From Lentisphaeria bacterium (lineage in GTDB: Bacteria > Verrucomicrobiota > Lentisphaeria > Victivallales > UBA1829), in the NCBI GenBank assembly GCA_003526375.1, contig DPDG01000026.1, positions 62,001-126,000 of the forward strand: a DNA stretch of 64,000 nucleotides. The letters run 5' to 3'. Position 1 is the stretch's first letter; each line of letters begins with the position of its first letter. The notes under the pieces are model-generated. The model was not told the origin of the DNA. It saw only the letters and a list, made by a program, of their open reading frames with translations, and did no database searches. The translations under genes were made by a program, and so were the position numbers. Below, one piece after another: positions 25,000 to 34,176 of this stretch.

Positions 25000-26700
25000 A
25001 TGAATGCCTATCCATTTTACCCATCCAGAAAAATCCTTGTTCTCGACGGAGCATGGGACTTCAATTTCATCGGCGACGCGGAACTGGAACAGCTTGATCC
25101 CGCAGAATTCACGTTCCATGACGTCATGTGCGTTCCCGGAGCGTTCGACTGCTCCCCCGCGTATTACTGCAAACGGGGAATCGCGCTTTACCGGACGGAT
25201 TTCACGCTGGAGCAGAATGCGCCGGACGCCCTGCTGAAACTCGGTGGGCTCGGTCTCCGTGCACGTTTCTGGATTGACGGCAGGGAAATCGGGTTCACGA
25301 ACCTGCCCTATTCCGGCGTCGAATTTAAAACGGGGAAACTTACGGCAGGAAAGCATACCCTCTGCGCCGCACTGGACAACCGGTTCGATCCCGAAAAAAT
25401 GAAGCTGTTCCTGCCCTATTATGATTTTTACGCATTCGGCGGATTCTACCGCGGCGTCACACTGCATCTCCTGCCGGAAGGCTGTTGCATCGACTGCGTC
25501 CAGATACGCACGACGGATTACAGGACAGGAAAAGTGAATCTGCGCTTTCTGTTCCGGGGCGATGTGCCGAAAACGCTTGCCGTCCAACTGAAATTCGATA
25601 CGGAAAATGCGTTCAGGTCAGAAACGCTCACGATACAAGCTCATTCCGCTTCGCTTGAACTGGCTGTGCCGGACTTCAAACTCTGGTCCACGGAAACGCC
25701 GGATCTGCATACGCTTGAAGTCAGAACGAAAAACGACCATATCGTCGAATCTTTCGGCATACGGGAGGTCAAGGCGGAAAAGAGGCAGATTCTCCTGAAC
25801 GGAAAACCGGTCTTTCTGAAAGGCTTCAACCGTCATGAATCCCACCCGGAATTCGGGCCGGCGACGCCGGAACAGGTCATGATCGAAGACCTCCAGAATC
25901 TGAAAGCGCTGAACTGCAACTTCATCCGAGGCTGTCACTATCCGCAGGATCAGCGTTTTCTGGACCTCTGCGACCGCATGGGGTTCCTGGTATGGGAGGA
26001 AAGCCTCGGCTGGGGAAATACGAAAGAACAGATGGCGGACCCGGAATTCATCGCCCTGCAGGAAAAACAGACGCGCCTCATGGTCCGGAACAGCGTCAAC
26101 CATCCCAGCGTAATCATCTGGGCGTTTCTGAACGAATTTGAATCCGGCACACAGGAAGGACAGACGCTTTGCCGGAAACTGGTCGCTGCAATCAGAAAAG
26201 AGGATGACAGCCGTCTTGTGACATTCGCCTGCTCCCATGTCTGGAATGACATTTGCACAGCTCTTACCGACATCGTCGCCTACAACACCTATCCGGGCTG
26301 GATATCCGCGGATGCGGCGGAGGAACCTCCTTCCTATATCCGGGGAAACCGCGACAAGATCATAGAGCGTTTCAGAACTTACAATCCGCCGGACAAGCCG
26401 ATCATGGTCAGCGAAATGGGCTGCTGCGGGCTCTACGGCAGCCATGACCGCGCCGCAGCACAATGGTCCGAAGAATTCCAGGCGGAGTATCTGGCGGAGG
26501 TCATCAGGCAGGTCTTTGCATCGCCGGACCTCTGCGGACTCGCGATCTGGCAGTTCAACGATGCGAAAAGCTACCTGCGGAAAGGCTCCAATATCCGCTG
26601 CAAGCCGCTCGCACAGAATCTCGCCGGAGTCTTCGACCAGTACCGCCGTCCGAAACTCGCTGCGGAAACGGTGAAAAAGCTGTTTGCGGAAAAAAGATAA
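25000..26700 (+). CDS. Glycoside hydrolase family 2 enzyme (beta-galactosidase/beta-glucuronidase type)
   Basis: 566 residues, in the short beta-glucuronidase range. Domain order is a jelly-roll sugar-binding domain (about residues 10-165), an immunoglobulin-like domain (about 170-250) and a TIM barrel (from about 255). The GH2 signature FLKGFNRHESHPEFG is followed by IRGCHYPQDQRFLDLCDRMG. The acid/base glutamate is in WAFLNEFES and the nucleophile glutamate is in IMVSEMGCCG. No signal peptide is present, so it acts on imported glycosides in the cytoplasm. Precise specificity cannot be read from the sequence. AGAGG precedes the ATG. Confidence 0.88.
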   Translation: MNAYPFYPSRKILVLDGAWDFNFIGDAELEQLDPAEFTFHDVMCVPGAFDCSPAYYCKRGIALYRTDFTLEQNAPDALLKLGGLGLRARFWIDGREIGFTNLPYSGVEFKTGKLTAGKHTLCAALDNRFDPEKMKLFLPYYDFYAFGGFYRGVTLHLLPEGCCIDCVQIRTTDYRTGKVNLRFLFRGDVPKTLAVQLKFDTENAFRSETLTIQAHSASLELAVPDFKLWSTETPDLHTLEVRTKNDHIVESFGIREVKAEKRQILLNGKPVFLKGFNRHESHPEFGPATPEQVMIEDLQNLKALNCNFIRGCHYPQDQRFLDLCDRMGFLVWEESLGWGNTKEQMADPEFIALQEKQTRLMVRNSVNHPSVIIWAFLNEFESGTQEGQTLCRKLVAAIRKEDDSRLVTFACSHVWNDICTALTDIVAYNTYPGWISADAAEEPPSYIRGNRDKIIERFRTYNPPDKPIMVSEMGCCGLYGSHDRAAAQWSEEFQAEYLAEVIRQVFASPDLCGLAIWQFNDAKSYLRKGSNIRCKPLAQNLAGVFDQYRRPKLAAETVKKLFAEKR

Positions 26701-26892
26701 TCCTTTTCTCCGGAACCGCCGGTTCCCATTTTGCCCGGCGGTCTCCGTCAGCCGGAGCCTTCCGCGCATGAGTCATTTCGGGAAGACCTTCCGCTAAAAA
26801 CAGGGAAGAGACACCTTTCCCTGCTTGAAATCACTGATTTGCAGGCTATTTTACGGAATCGTTACTGTAAACAATGAAAGGAGCCTGAAAAC

Positions 26893-28821
26893 ATGTCTCT
26901 CGAAACGATCACAGCATTGTCTGTCAAGTACGGGTCTGATCCGGCGTATGTCCTTGCCGGCGGAGGCAATACCTCCGTGAAAGATGAAAAATACCTCTAT
27001 GTCAAGCCCAGCGGCGTGGCGCTCGCAAAGATCAAGCCGGAAAACTTCGTCAAGATGGACCGCGCGCTGATTGAAAAAATCTTTACTCACGACATGCCAT
27101 CCGATGTCGCGCAGCGCGAAGCGATTGCAAAAGAATTCATGATGGCGGCGGTCTGCCCGGAATCCTCCGGGCGCCCCTCCGTCGAGGCTCCGCTTCATGA
27201 ACTCATCCCGTTCCGGTATGTCGTGCACCTCCATCCGGCTCTCGTCAACGGGATGACCTGTGCCGAAAACGGCGCAAAAGCCTGTGCGGAACTCTTCCCG
27301 GACGCTCTCTGGATCGCGTATGTCGATCCGGGATACACGCTTTCACGCAAAGTCGCGGACGAGATGGCAGCTTACAAAAAAGCCAGAGGAACTGATCCCA
27401 AAGTGATCTTCCTCCAGAATCACGGCGTGTTTGCCGGCGCGGATACCGATACGGAGATCAACGCGATTTACGACAACATCATGTCCACATTGAAAGCGGC
27501 GTATGCCAAAGCCGGAATCGCAGTGGAACTCAAACGTTCCGAGCCGGATTTCGAGGCCTCAAAACTGATCGCTCCGAAACTCCGCACCATCCTCGGCGCG
27601 GGCGAAGGGGAAGCCGTCCGGCGCAAATTCATCACCTGGGCGGGCGAATTCGAAGTCACGGGCGGACCGCTCTCCCCCGATCACATTGTGTATGCAAAAT
27701 CCTTCCCGATGGTGTCCGACGATCCGAAAAAGGAAGATGTCGATGCGTATGTAAAAGCCAACGGCTTCAAGCCGCTGGTGGTCAGCGTCCCCGGCAAAGG
27801 CGTCTTCTGCGCGGGCGATACGCTGAAAGGCGCTTCGACCGTGGCGGCGCTCGCGGCGGACGCCGGACTCGTGAAACAGCTTGCGGCGGCATTCGGCGGC
27901 CCCCATTACCTCAGCGACCGCGACCGTCTGTTCATTGAGAACTGGGAAGTGGAATCCTACCGCCGCGCGCAGGCGGCGAAATCCAATCCGTCCGCAGGCG
28001 GCAGACTCAAAGGCAAAGTGGCGGTCGTCACCGGCGCCGCGCAGGGATTCGGCTACGGCATCGCGGAAGAACTTGCCAAAGAGGGCGCAGTGATCGTGAT
28101 CGCCGACATGAATACCGAGGGAGCGCAGAAAGCGGCGGACACCATAAAGTCGGAGTATCCGGCGGTGGAGGCGTTCTCCGTTGCAGTCAATATCGCGGAT
28201 GAAAGTTCCGTCGCGAAAATGGTTTCCGACGTCACGAAGACCTGCGGCGGCATCGACCTTTTTGTAGCCAACGCCGGCGTGCTCAAGGCGGGTTCCGTCA
28301 AGACCTTCTCCCTCAAGGACTGGGAGTTCGTCACGGACATCAACTACAACGGGTATTTCCTCTGCGTCAAACATGTTTCCGCCGTCATGGCGGCGGAAAC
28401 GGCGGACGGCGGCGACTGGCTCGACATCGTTCAGGTCAACTCCAAGAGCGGGCTTCAGGGCAGCAATAAAAACGGAGCGTATGCCGGCGGCAAATTCGGC
28501 GGAATCGGACTCACGCAGAGCTTCGCCATGGAACTGGTCACGGACCGCATCAAGGTCAACAGCGTATGCCCCGGCAATTTCTTCGACGGACCGCTCTGGA
28601 GCAATCCCGAACGAGGGCTTTTCGTCCAGTATCTGAACAGCGGCAAGGTTCCCGGCGCCAGAACCATTGAAGACGTCAAACGTTTCTACGAGGCGAAAGT
28701 CCCGATGAACCGCGGCTGTTTCCCCGCGGACGTGGCAAAGGCGATCCTTTACTCCGTCGAACAGAAATATGAAACAGGACAGGCGATCCCCGTCACCGGC
28801 GGACAGGTCATGTTGAAGTAA
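26893..28821 (+). CDS. Bifunctional class II aldolase / short-chain dehydrogenase, RhaD type
   Basis: 642 residues with AAAGGAG nine bases upstream of ATG. Residues 1-380 form a class II aldolase/epimerase domain with the zinc site HLHP and the later QNHGVF histidine. Residues from about 375 form an SDR domain with the NAD motif TGAAQGFGYG, NAGVL, the catalytic serine region VNSKSG and YAGGK (YxxxK). In this family the aldolase cleaves L-rhamnulose 1-phosphate and the SDR oxidises the lactaldehyde. Together with rhaA at 48490 this gives a partial L-rhamnose pathway. No kinase gene is in the window. ilvN follows in the same direction after 18 bases. Confidence 0.88.
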   Translation: MSLETITALSVKYGSDPAYVLAGGGNTSVKDEKYLYVKPSGVALAKIKPENFVKMDRALIEKIFTHDMPSDVAQREAIAKEFMMAAVCPESSGRPSVEAPLHELIPFRYVVHLHPALVNGMTCAENGAKACAELFPDALWIAYVDPGYTLSRKVADEMAAYKKARGTDPKVIFLQNHGVFAGADTDTEINAIYDNIMSTLKAAYAKAGIAVELKRSEPDFEASKLIAPKLRTILGAGEGEAVRRKFITWAGEFEVTGGPLSPDHIVYAKSFPMVSDDPKKEDVDAYVKANGFKPLVVSVPGKGVFCAGDTLKGASTVAALAADAGLVKQLAAAFGGPHYLSDRDRLFIENWEVESYRRAQAAKSNPSAGGRLKGKVAVVTGAAQGFGYGIAEELAKEGAVIVIADMNTEGAQKAADTIKSEYPAVEAFSVAVNIADESSVAKMVSDVTKTCGGIDLFVANAGVLKAGSVKTFSLKDWEFVTDINYNGYFLCVKHVSAVMAAETADGGDWLDIVQVNSKSGLQGSNKNGAYAGGKFGGIGLTQSFAMELVTDRIKVNSVCPGNFFDGPLWSNPERGLFVQYLNSGKVPGARTIEDVKRFYEAKVPMNRGCFPADVAKAILYSVEQKYETGQAIPVTGGQVMLK

Positions 28822-28839
28822 CAGTCTTAAAAGAGGGCT

Positions 28840-29364
28840 TTGATTATGGAAAAAGACATCAAACAACATACGATTTCGGTGCTTGTCGAAAATAAATTCG
28901 GCGCACTTGCCAGAATCGCGGGGCTTTTCAGCGGGCGCGGCTACAATATTGAGTCGCTGACCGTCAATCATACGCACGACCCGAATCTTTCACGCATGAC
29001 GATCGTCACAAGAGGCGACGACGATGTGCTCGAACAGATCGAAAAACAGCTGAACAAGCTCGTCGACGTGGTTTCCGTCACGGATCTTGATTCGGAAGAT
29101 TATCTGGAACTGGAACTGGCAATCATCAAGGTCAAGACGACCCAGCTCACCCGTGTGGCGATCGTTCAGCTCGTGGAACTTTTCCACGGCTACATCCCGA
29201 ACGTCAACAAGGATGAACTCTGCATCGCGATCTCCGGAACGCCCGAAAAGATCGAGCACTTCCTGACGCTGATGTCGGACTACAAGATCGTCGAAATCGC
29301 GCGAACCGGCAGCACAGCCGTCTCCCGCGCTTCCGGCGTCACCGCGGGATTCCGCAAGAAATGA
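28840..29364 (+). CDS. ilvN: Acetolactate synthase small (regulatory) subunit
   Basis: 174 residues, normal for IlvN/IlvH. The N-terminal ACT domain is seen in HTISVLVENKFGALARIAGLFSGRG followed by YNIESLTVN, and the C-terminal half is typical of the family. It binds the IlvB catalytic subunit, raises its activity and confers valine feedback. GAGGG lies eight bases before the ATG. It is placed directly after a rhamnose aldolase gene and overlaps the next gene by four bases (ATGA). This is unusual, because ilvN normally follows ilvB, which here is at 649. Confidence 0.95.
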   Translation: MIMEKDIKQHTISVLVENKFGALARIAGLFSGRGYNIESLTVNHTHDPNLSRMTIVTRGDDDVLEQIEKQLNKLVDVVSVTDLDSEDYLELELAIIKVKTTQLTRVAIVQLVELFHGYIPNVNKDELCIAISGTPEKIEHFLTLMSDYKIVEIARTGSTAVSRASGVTAGFRKK

Positions 29365-30650
29365 AGCTGGCAGTTGTTCTGGGAGCCGGTGCGGGATACT
29401 CTCTTTTCGAGTCCCGCAGACAGGCGGCATTCTGGGAAAAGCTTTCGCCCAAACGCGCGGAATCGCTTTTTCCCGCCCTCACCTGCCCCGTTCAGGCGAC
29501 CCTCAGAACAGCCTCGCTTCCCAATGCGCACGGCATGATCGCAAGCGGTTATTTCGACCGTGCGCTGCAGGAGCCTTTCTTCTGGAAACAGCCGTCCACC
29601 CTTTTCAGCGGTCCGCGCATCTGGGAAAATTTCCGGCGGCGCGGCGGCAAAGTGGCGCAAATCTGTTTTCAGCAGTGCCCCGGCACGGACTCCGATGTCT
29701 TTCTGAGTCCCGCGCCGGTACACAAGCATCACGGGGGAATGATTCAGGAATTTCTTTCGCGCCCGCCGAATCTGTATCACGAAATCTGCGAAATCACCGG
29801 GCTCAAATTCAATCTGATGAACTACTGGGGTCCGTTCGCGTCGATCAAGTCTTCCGAATGGATCACCGAAGCGGGAATCGAGACCATACGCCGCCTTGCC
29901 TCCGAAAAAGAATCGCTGGTTCTGATCTACCTTCCGCATCTGGACTATGCGCAGCAGAAACACGGACCGCAAAGCCGGAGCGCGGCAAAAGCGTTCTCCG
30001 AGCTGGAGAAAATGGCGGAGGCGCTTTTTCAGACCGCGCAGGAAAACGGATACGAATTCACATTCTGCGGAGATTACGAGATCACGGAGGTTGACACGCC
30101 GGTTTACCCGAACAGGATTCTGCGCGATTCCTCTTATTTCGATGTGCGGCATGTAGAGAAGATGACCTATCCGCAGTATGTCACGAGCCGCGCGTTCGCC
30201 CTTGCCGACCACCAGATCGCACACGTCTATGTCAGGGAGGAGAAAGATCTGGACCCTCTCAAGATGTTGTTCAGCATGTCCAATGGAATCGGGCGCGTCA
30301 TGGAACGCAGAGATTCGCCGGAATTGAACCACCCGCGCGCCGGGGAACTGATTCTCGAAGCTGCGGAAGGCTATCATTTCTCCTATCAGTGGTGGGACAC
30401 CCCCGAGGAGGCGCCCGATTATGCGGATCATGTGGACATCCACAGCAAGCCGGGTTTCGACCCCTGCGAACTTTTCCCGATGCAGTGGTGGAATCCGTTC
30501 CGCACCAGTACCGACGCAGGGCTTGTCAAAGGTTCTCACGGACGCGCCGGAAATGCCGTCGTCCTGGGTTCGACCTTTGCCCTGCCCGAAACATGCGATT
30601 CGTTCCTCAAATATTCGCAACACCTCAAAGACATGCTTGAAAACCCCTGA
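29361..30650 (+). CDS. Alkaline phosphatase-superfamily (nucleotide pyrophosphatase-like) protein
   Basis: 429 residues, starting in a four-base overlap with ilvN. The scaffold resembles type I phosphodiesterases/nucleotide pyrophosphatases: the FPALTCPVQATLRTASLPNAHGMIASGYF segment corresponds to the nucleophile threonine and PNH region, and HLDYAQQKHGP matches the metal-binding stretch. YADHVDIHSKPGFDP and KGSHGR follow later. The usual first metal-binding aspartate near the N-terminus is absent, because the protein starts MKLAVVLGAGAGYSLF. No signal peptide is seen. It may be cytoplasmic and act on an unknown phosphoester, or may have lost catalysis. Confidence 0.7.
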   Translation: MKLAVVLGAGAGYSLFESRRQAAFWEKLSPKRAESLFPALTCPVQATLRTASLPNAHGMIASGYFDRALQEPFFWKQPSTLFSGPRIWENFRRRGGKVAQICFQQCPGTDSDVFLSPAPVHKHHGGMIQEFLSRPPNLYHEICEITGLKFNLMNYWGPFASIKSSEWITEAGIETIRRLASEKESLVLIYLPHLDYAQQKHGPQSRSAAKAFSELEKMAEALFQTAQENGYEFTFCGDYEITEVDTPVYPNRILRDSSYFDVRHVEKMTYPQYVTSRAFALADHQIAHVYVREEKDLDPLKMLFSMSNGIGRVMERRDSPELNHPRAGELILEAAEGYHFSYQWWDTPEEAPDYADHVDIHSKPGFDPCELFPMQWWNPFRTSTDAGLVKGSHGRAGNAVVLGSTFALPETCDSFLKYSQHLKDMLENP

Positions 30651-30654
30651 CGCA

Positions 30655-32073
30655 ATGGCTAAGATACGACTCGAATTCTCGGCGGGCACCCTGCTCGTCA
30701 AACCTGAAGAAGGAACGGAACTGCCGGAACCCATCGCCTCCTCCACGATTCAGGATATCCGTGTCAACTCTTACCGCGCCGCCGCTTCCGATTATGAAAA
30801 GATCATGCGTACCGCCTACGAAAACAGGCTTGAAATCGAAGACGCCGCACGGAGTTACAACTCTCTCGACCTGAAAATATTCAATCCGCACCCTCCCATG
30901 CCGCACCAGCGGAAAGCCCTGGAGAAATGGCGCGAAGCCAAAGGGCGCGGACTGGTCGTCATGCCGACGGGCTCCGGCAAAACTTATTTCGCGGTTCTGG
31001 CGATTGCCGCGATCCGGCGCTCGACTCTGGTCGTCGTGCCGACCATCGACCTCATGATCCAGTGGCAGAAAGTGCTGAGTTCCTTTTTCCAATGTGAAGT
31101 AGGAATGCTCGGCGGCGGCAGCAAGGATGTCAGAGATATCACGGTCAGCACCTACGACTCGGCGGTGCTGATGATGGAGTTCATCGGCAACCGCTTCGGA
31201 TTCATCGTCTTCGACGAGTGCCACCACCTGCCCGGACAGGTCAACCGCATGGCGGCGTCCATGTGCATCGCCCCCTACCGTCTCGGACTCACTGCTACGC
31301 CGGAGCGCGAGGACGACGGCATGGAAGTCATGGAACGCCTGATCGGTCCGATCGTATTTCAGGCGCACATCGACGAACTGGAAGGCAAAGTGCTCGCCCC
31401 TTACATCACGCGCCGGATACGGGTTACGCTATCCCCTGAAGAAGCCGAGGAATACGCCGCGGCAAGGCGCATGTACACCAATTTCATCCGCGCCCATCAG
31501 ATCGACTTCTCCGAACGCGACGGCTGGACAAGGTTCATCATGCTTTCGGCGCGTCTTCCCGGCGGGCGCGACGCCATGAAAGCCTATCTGAAACAGCGCG
31601 CAATCGCCCAGTGCAGCCGCGCGAAATTGAATATCGTATGGAACATCATGCGCGAAAACCGCAGCGAACGCATCATCATTTTCACAGCGGACAACGACAC
31701 CGCTTACCGCATGGGCGAAATTTTCTGCATGCCGGTGCTCACACATAAAACCAAGGCGGCGGAGCGGAAAGATTTTCTCGACCGTTTCCGCAGCGGAGAA
31801 TATCCGGTCCTGCTGACCAGCAAAGTTCTCAATGAAGGCGTGGACGTGCCGGAGGCAAGCATCGGGATCGTGGTTTCCGGCAGCGGAAGCACACGGGAAC
31901 ACGTGCAACGCCTCGGACGGATTCTGCGCGCAAAAGACGGCAAACAGGCAGTGCTGTATGAGCTCGTAAGCGACGGCACTTCGGAAATGCGCGTCAGCGA
32001 CCGCCGCCGCCAGCACCGCGCCTATGAACAGCGCCGTCTGCAATTCTACCGGCGCGGGTATATCAAGGAATGA
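30655..32073 (+). CDS. XPB/Rad25-like superfamily 2 DNA helicase
   Basis: 472 residues from ATG 30655, four bases after the previous stop. Helicase motifs are all present: the Q-like PMPHQRKALEKW, Walker A MPTGSGKT, motif Ia VVVPTIDLMIQW, Walker B DECHH, motif III LTATPERED, motif V EGVDVPEAS and motif VI VQRLGRILRAKDGK. Together with the short N-terminal damage-recognition-like domain and the RED-like segment in PERED, this is the XPB family known from archaea and some bacteria. It unwinds DNA 3' to 5', probably in repair with the nuclease encoded next (Bax1 type). The pair is linked in many genomes, which strengthens the assignment. Confidence 0.85.
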   Translation: MAKIRLEFSAGTLLVKPEEGTELPEPIASSTIQDIRVNSYRAAASDYEKIMRTAYENRLEIEDAARSYNSLDLKIFNPHPPMPHQRKALEKWREAKGRGLVVMPTGSGKTYFAVLAIAAIRRSTLVVVPTIDLMIQWQKVLSSFFQCEVGMLGGGSKDVRDITVSTYDSAVLMMEFIGNRFGFIVFDECHHLPGQVNRMAASMCIAPYRLGLTATPEREDDGMEVMERLIGPIVFQAHIDELEGKVLAPYITRRIRVTLSPEEAEEYAAARRMYTNFIRAHQIDFSERDGWTRFIMLSARLPGGRDAMKAYLKQRAIAQCSRAKLNIVWNIMRENRSERIIIFTADNDTAYRMGEIFCMPVLTHKTKAAERKDFLDRFRSGEYPVLLTSKVLNEGVDVPEASIGIVVSGSGSTREHVQRLGRILRAKDGKQAVLYELVSDGTSEMRVSDRRRQHRAYEQRRLQFYRRGYIKE

Positions 32074-32145
32074 AAGGGAAACAATGAGAAAATTCATGCC
32101 ACATCCGTCCGCAGCCTCCTTTTCGCCGTTCCGGAGCACAAAAAC

Positions 32146-33396
32146 ATGTTGACCAGAGATTTACTGCGTTACAGAATTGCGACGGGCAATGCCAAACCTT
32201 CTTTCATCGAGACGCGCGACCCTTCGCTCCTGAATTTCGCCTCACAACTGATCGCGGTCTATACCGACGGCTGCGGGTCAAAACGCATGGACGTCGAAGC
32301 CGCCGCGGCACAGATCGTCAATGCGAAACGCGACCTGAAACTGGCGCGCGGGCTTCAGAAGATCCTGGAAGACCGCTGTGAATATTCCTCGTGCAGCGAT
32401 TATGATTATCCGGCGCTGCGGCAGGCTCTTTTCGCACGTTCCGCCGAACTGTTCAAAAATTCGGAACTCCCCGAAGATATTTCCGTCTATCATGACAAAG
32501 TCATGGAAAGGGAAGAAACTCTCAGCAGCGGCATCTATGCAGACCTGCCGGAAAACGAACAGCTGACCGGCATCAAAAAGATTTTCCCCTCGGAACTTTT
32601 GGAACGCTACAACACCTCCCTGGTGCAGTCCCTGCTGCTGTTCAGTTCCGAACTGGAAGCGGAAATCGCAGAGGAGGAACCGGCGGAATTGAGACGGTTG
32701 TTCAAATATCTGAAATTCTTCCGCCTGCTCTGCACCGCCGAGGCTGTCGCCGACAAAAAAAATAAAAAACAACCACAGGTCATCAGGCTCAAAATCGACG
32801 GTCCGGCGTCCATTCTGGAAAACAGCCTCAAATACGGGCTCCAGCTTGCCTCGTTTTTCCCGGCGCTCTGCCGGTTGAAGAAATGGAAAATATCCAGTGC
32901 GATCAAAGTAAGGGAACGCAATCTCAAGCTCAAACTGGACGAGACTTCCGGTTTGAAATGCCATTACACAAACTTCGGCGCCTACATCCCCGAGGAAATC
33001 AAGATGTTCCAGAGCTGCTTCAACCAGATGGAAACAACCTGGCAGATCATTGACCGCGCCCCCTATATCAAGGCGGAGGAAAACCGCCTGATCTTTCCCG
33101 ATTTCAGTTTCCGCAATACGGCAACGGGACAGGAGCTTGACCTGGAGCTGTTCCATCAATGGCACGCGGGACAAATCACGGAACGTCTGGATTATCTGGC
33201 AAAGCATCCTGAAATCGAACTCCTGATCGGTGTCGACCGCGCCTGCGTCAAAGGCGATGAAGAACTTCAGGAACGGATCAAAAAAACCGAGGGCTGCTTC
33301 CTGTTCAGCAAATTCCCCGGTGTGGAAAATGTCCGCAAGCAACTGGACAAGTGGAAAATGCGCGAGCTCGACAAACCGCCTTTTTGGATGATGTAA
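32146..33396 (+). CDS. Bax1-like (DUF790) nuclease partner of XPB
   Basis: 416 residues. The order of conserved parts fits DUF790/Bax1: the N-terminal LTRDLLRYRIATGNAKPSFI, a helical middle with ELLERYNTSLVQSLLLFSSEL and VIRLKIDGPASILENSLKYGLQLASF, and a C-terminal nuclease-like core LIFPDFSFRNTATGQELDLELFHQWH with ELLIGVDRACVKGD near the end. In archaea Bax1 binds XPB and cuts bubble DNA. Here it follows the helicase after 72 bases. The ribosome site before ATG 32146 is poor. The protein is cytoplasmic, with no signal or membrane segment. Confidence 0.85.
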   Translation: MLTRDLLRYRIATGNAKPSFIETRDPSLLNFASQLIAVYTDGCGSKRMDVEAAAAQIVNAKRDLKLARGLQKILEDRCEYSSCSDYDYPALRQALFARSAELFKNSELPEDISVYHDKVMEREETLSSGIYADLPENEQLTGIKKIFPSELLERYNTSLVQSLLLFSSELEAEIAEEEPAELRRLFKYLKFFRLLCTAEAVADKKNKKQPQVIRLKIDGPASILENSLKYGLQLASFFPALCRLKKWKISSAIKVRERNLKLKLDETSGLKCHYTNFGAYIPEEIKMFQSCFNQMETTWQIIDRAPYIKAEENRLIFPDFSFRNTATGQELDLELFHQWHAGQITERLDYLAKHPEIELLIGVDRACVKGDEELQERIKKTEGCFLFSKFPGVENVRKQLDKWKMRELDKPPFWMM

Positions 33397-33459
33397 CCGG
33401 AAGACGATATTCCGGAGCGTCATTCCGAAACAATAAACAGCTTCTCAACCATACCTGCA

Positions 33460-33651
33460 TCACGATTTCGGTTTGTATGCGACAGTCCAGTCCGGCTTGA
33501 ACGCATGCAGTGCAAGAACGTGGCTTGGCGGACTGAACACCCGCGATTGCCGGTCAACTCCGAATGCATTGGCGATTTTCAAAATCAGATTTCGCGGAAT
33601 CAACTTGAAAAATTACGACAATACCGTCATCTTATGTTTCGACGGTTTCAT
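33460..33651 (-). pseudogene. Relic of an IS4-family (DUF4372) transposase N-terminus
   Basis: The minus-strand frame from ATG 33651 reads MKPSKHKMTVLS, then TAA at 33613-33615, then FFKLIPRNLILKIANAFG and VDRQSRVFSPPSHVLAL before it stops at 33460. The pattern 'L-x-x-L-I-P-R ... R-x-F-S-x-x-S-H-x-x-A-L' matches the N-terminal domain of IS4-type transposases. The in-frame stop and loss of the remaining about 300 residues make it a fragment. The family call rests on about 45 residues and is only moderately sure. Confidence 0.45.
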
Positions 33652-33766
33652 GATATTTCCTTATCTTCTGGTTTAAAAATATAAGTTGTATCATACGCCG
33701 TCTCCTTTCATTTTTTCACATTTCTATGGGATGGTCGTGTAATTTTTACGAAAATTGTTTCAGTCC

Positions 33767-33794
33767 TTGACAAACGGCAAAAAATGAGGATAAT
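33767..33794 (+). promoter_or_regulatory. Promoter of the AT-rich island genes
   Basis: TTGACA (33767-33772) and GATAAT (33789-33794) with a 16-base spacer, upstream of the orphan genes 33877-35255. Confidence 0.55.
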
Positions 33795-33876
33795 AGAATA
33801 TAGAATGAATTGAATACAATTTAGATCGTGTCGTCAATAGTTAAAAGACCCAAGCCGCAATACACCCTGAGGATCT

Positions 33877-34158
33877 TTGGGACTATTTGGAGATGAAGAA
33901 AACAATTATAGTTCTAGACCTGAAGGCTCATTAATTAGTACATGGTTTGCGGAGCCTCCTTGGTTAAAATCTGGTCCGACAAAATATTGTTTCAAAGTTC
34001 CATTTTCAAAATGTAATTATTCAAAGGCAAAAGCAGAAAAATTCTTAAGAGAACGAATAGGAAAAAGCTATTATATATATTCCCTTCCATTTAATATCTG
34101 TTGGCATGATGCATTGAGGACTTTTTCTTATTTAGTTTTTATGACTCTTTGGAACTGA
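33877..34158 (+). CDS. Orphan protein of the AT-rich island, possible gene end
   Basis: 93 codons from TTG 33877. The composition is far more AT-rich than the flanking genes. The sequence has CFKVPFSKCNYSKAKAEKFL and SYYIYSLPFNICWHDAL, a spacing of Cys and Trp residues that loosely recalls papain-like or toxin-tip domains at the end of polymorphic toxin proteins. Stop codons lie just upstream in frame, so it could be the tail left from a longer gene. No family is firmly recognised and there is no signal peptide. Function unknown. Confidence 0.4.
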   Translation: MGLFGDEENNYSSRPEGSLISTWFAEPPWLKSGPTKYCFKVPFSKCNYSKAKAEKFLRERIGKSYYIYSLPFNICWHDALRTFSYLVFMTLWN

Positions 34159-34176
34159 ATATAAAGGAATGTTCTC

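Noticed and set aside
26803..26824. Hairpin CAGGGAA...TTCCCTG with a T run on the minus strand
   Set aside because: It is oriented as a minus-strand terminator, but both flanking genes are on the plus strand and no minus-strand gene ends there.
33473..33676. A 67-codon plus-strand frame after the Bax1-like gene
   Set aside because: The opposite strand carries a recognisable transposase fragment over the same bases, so the plus frame is incidental.
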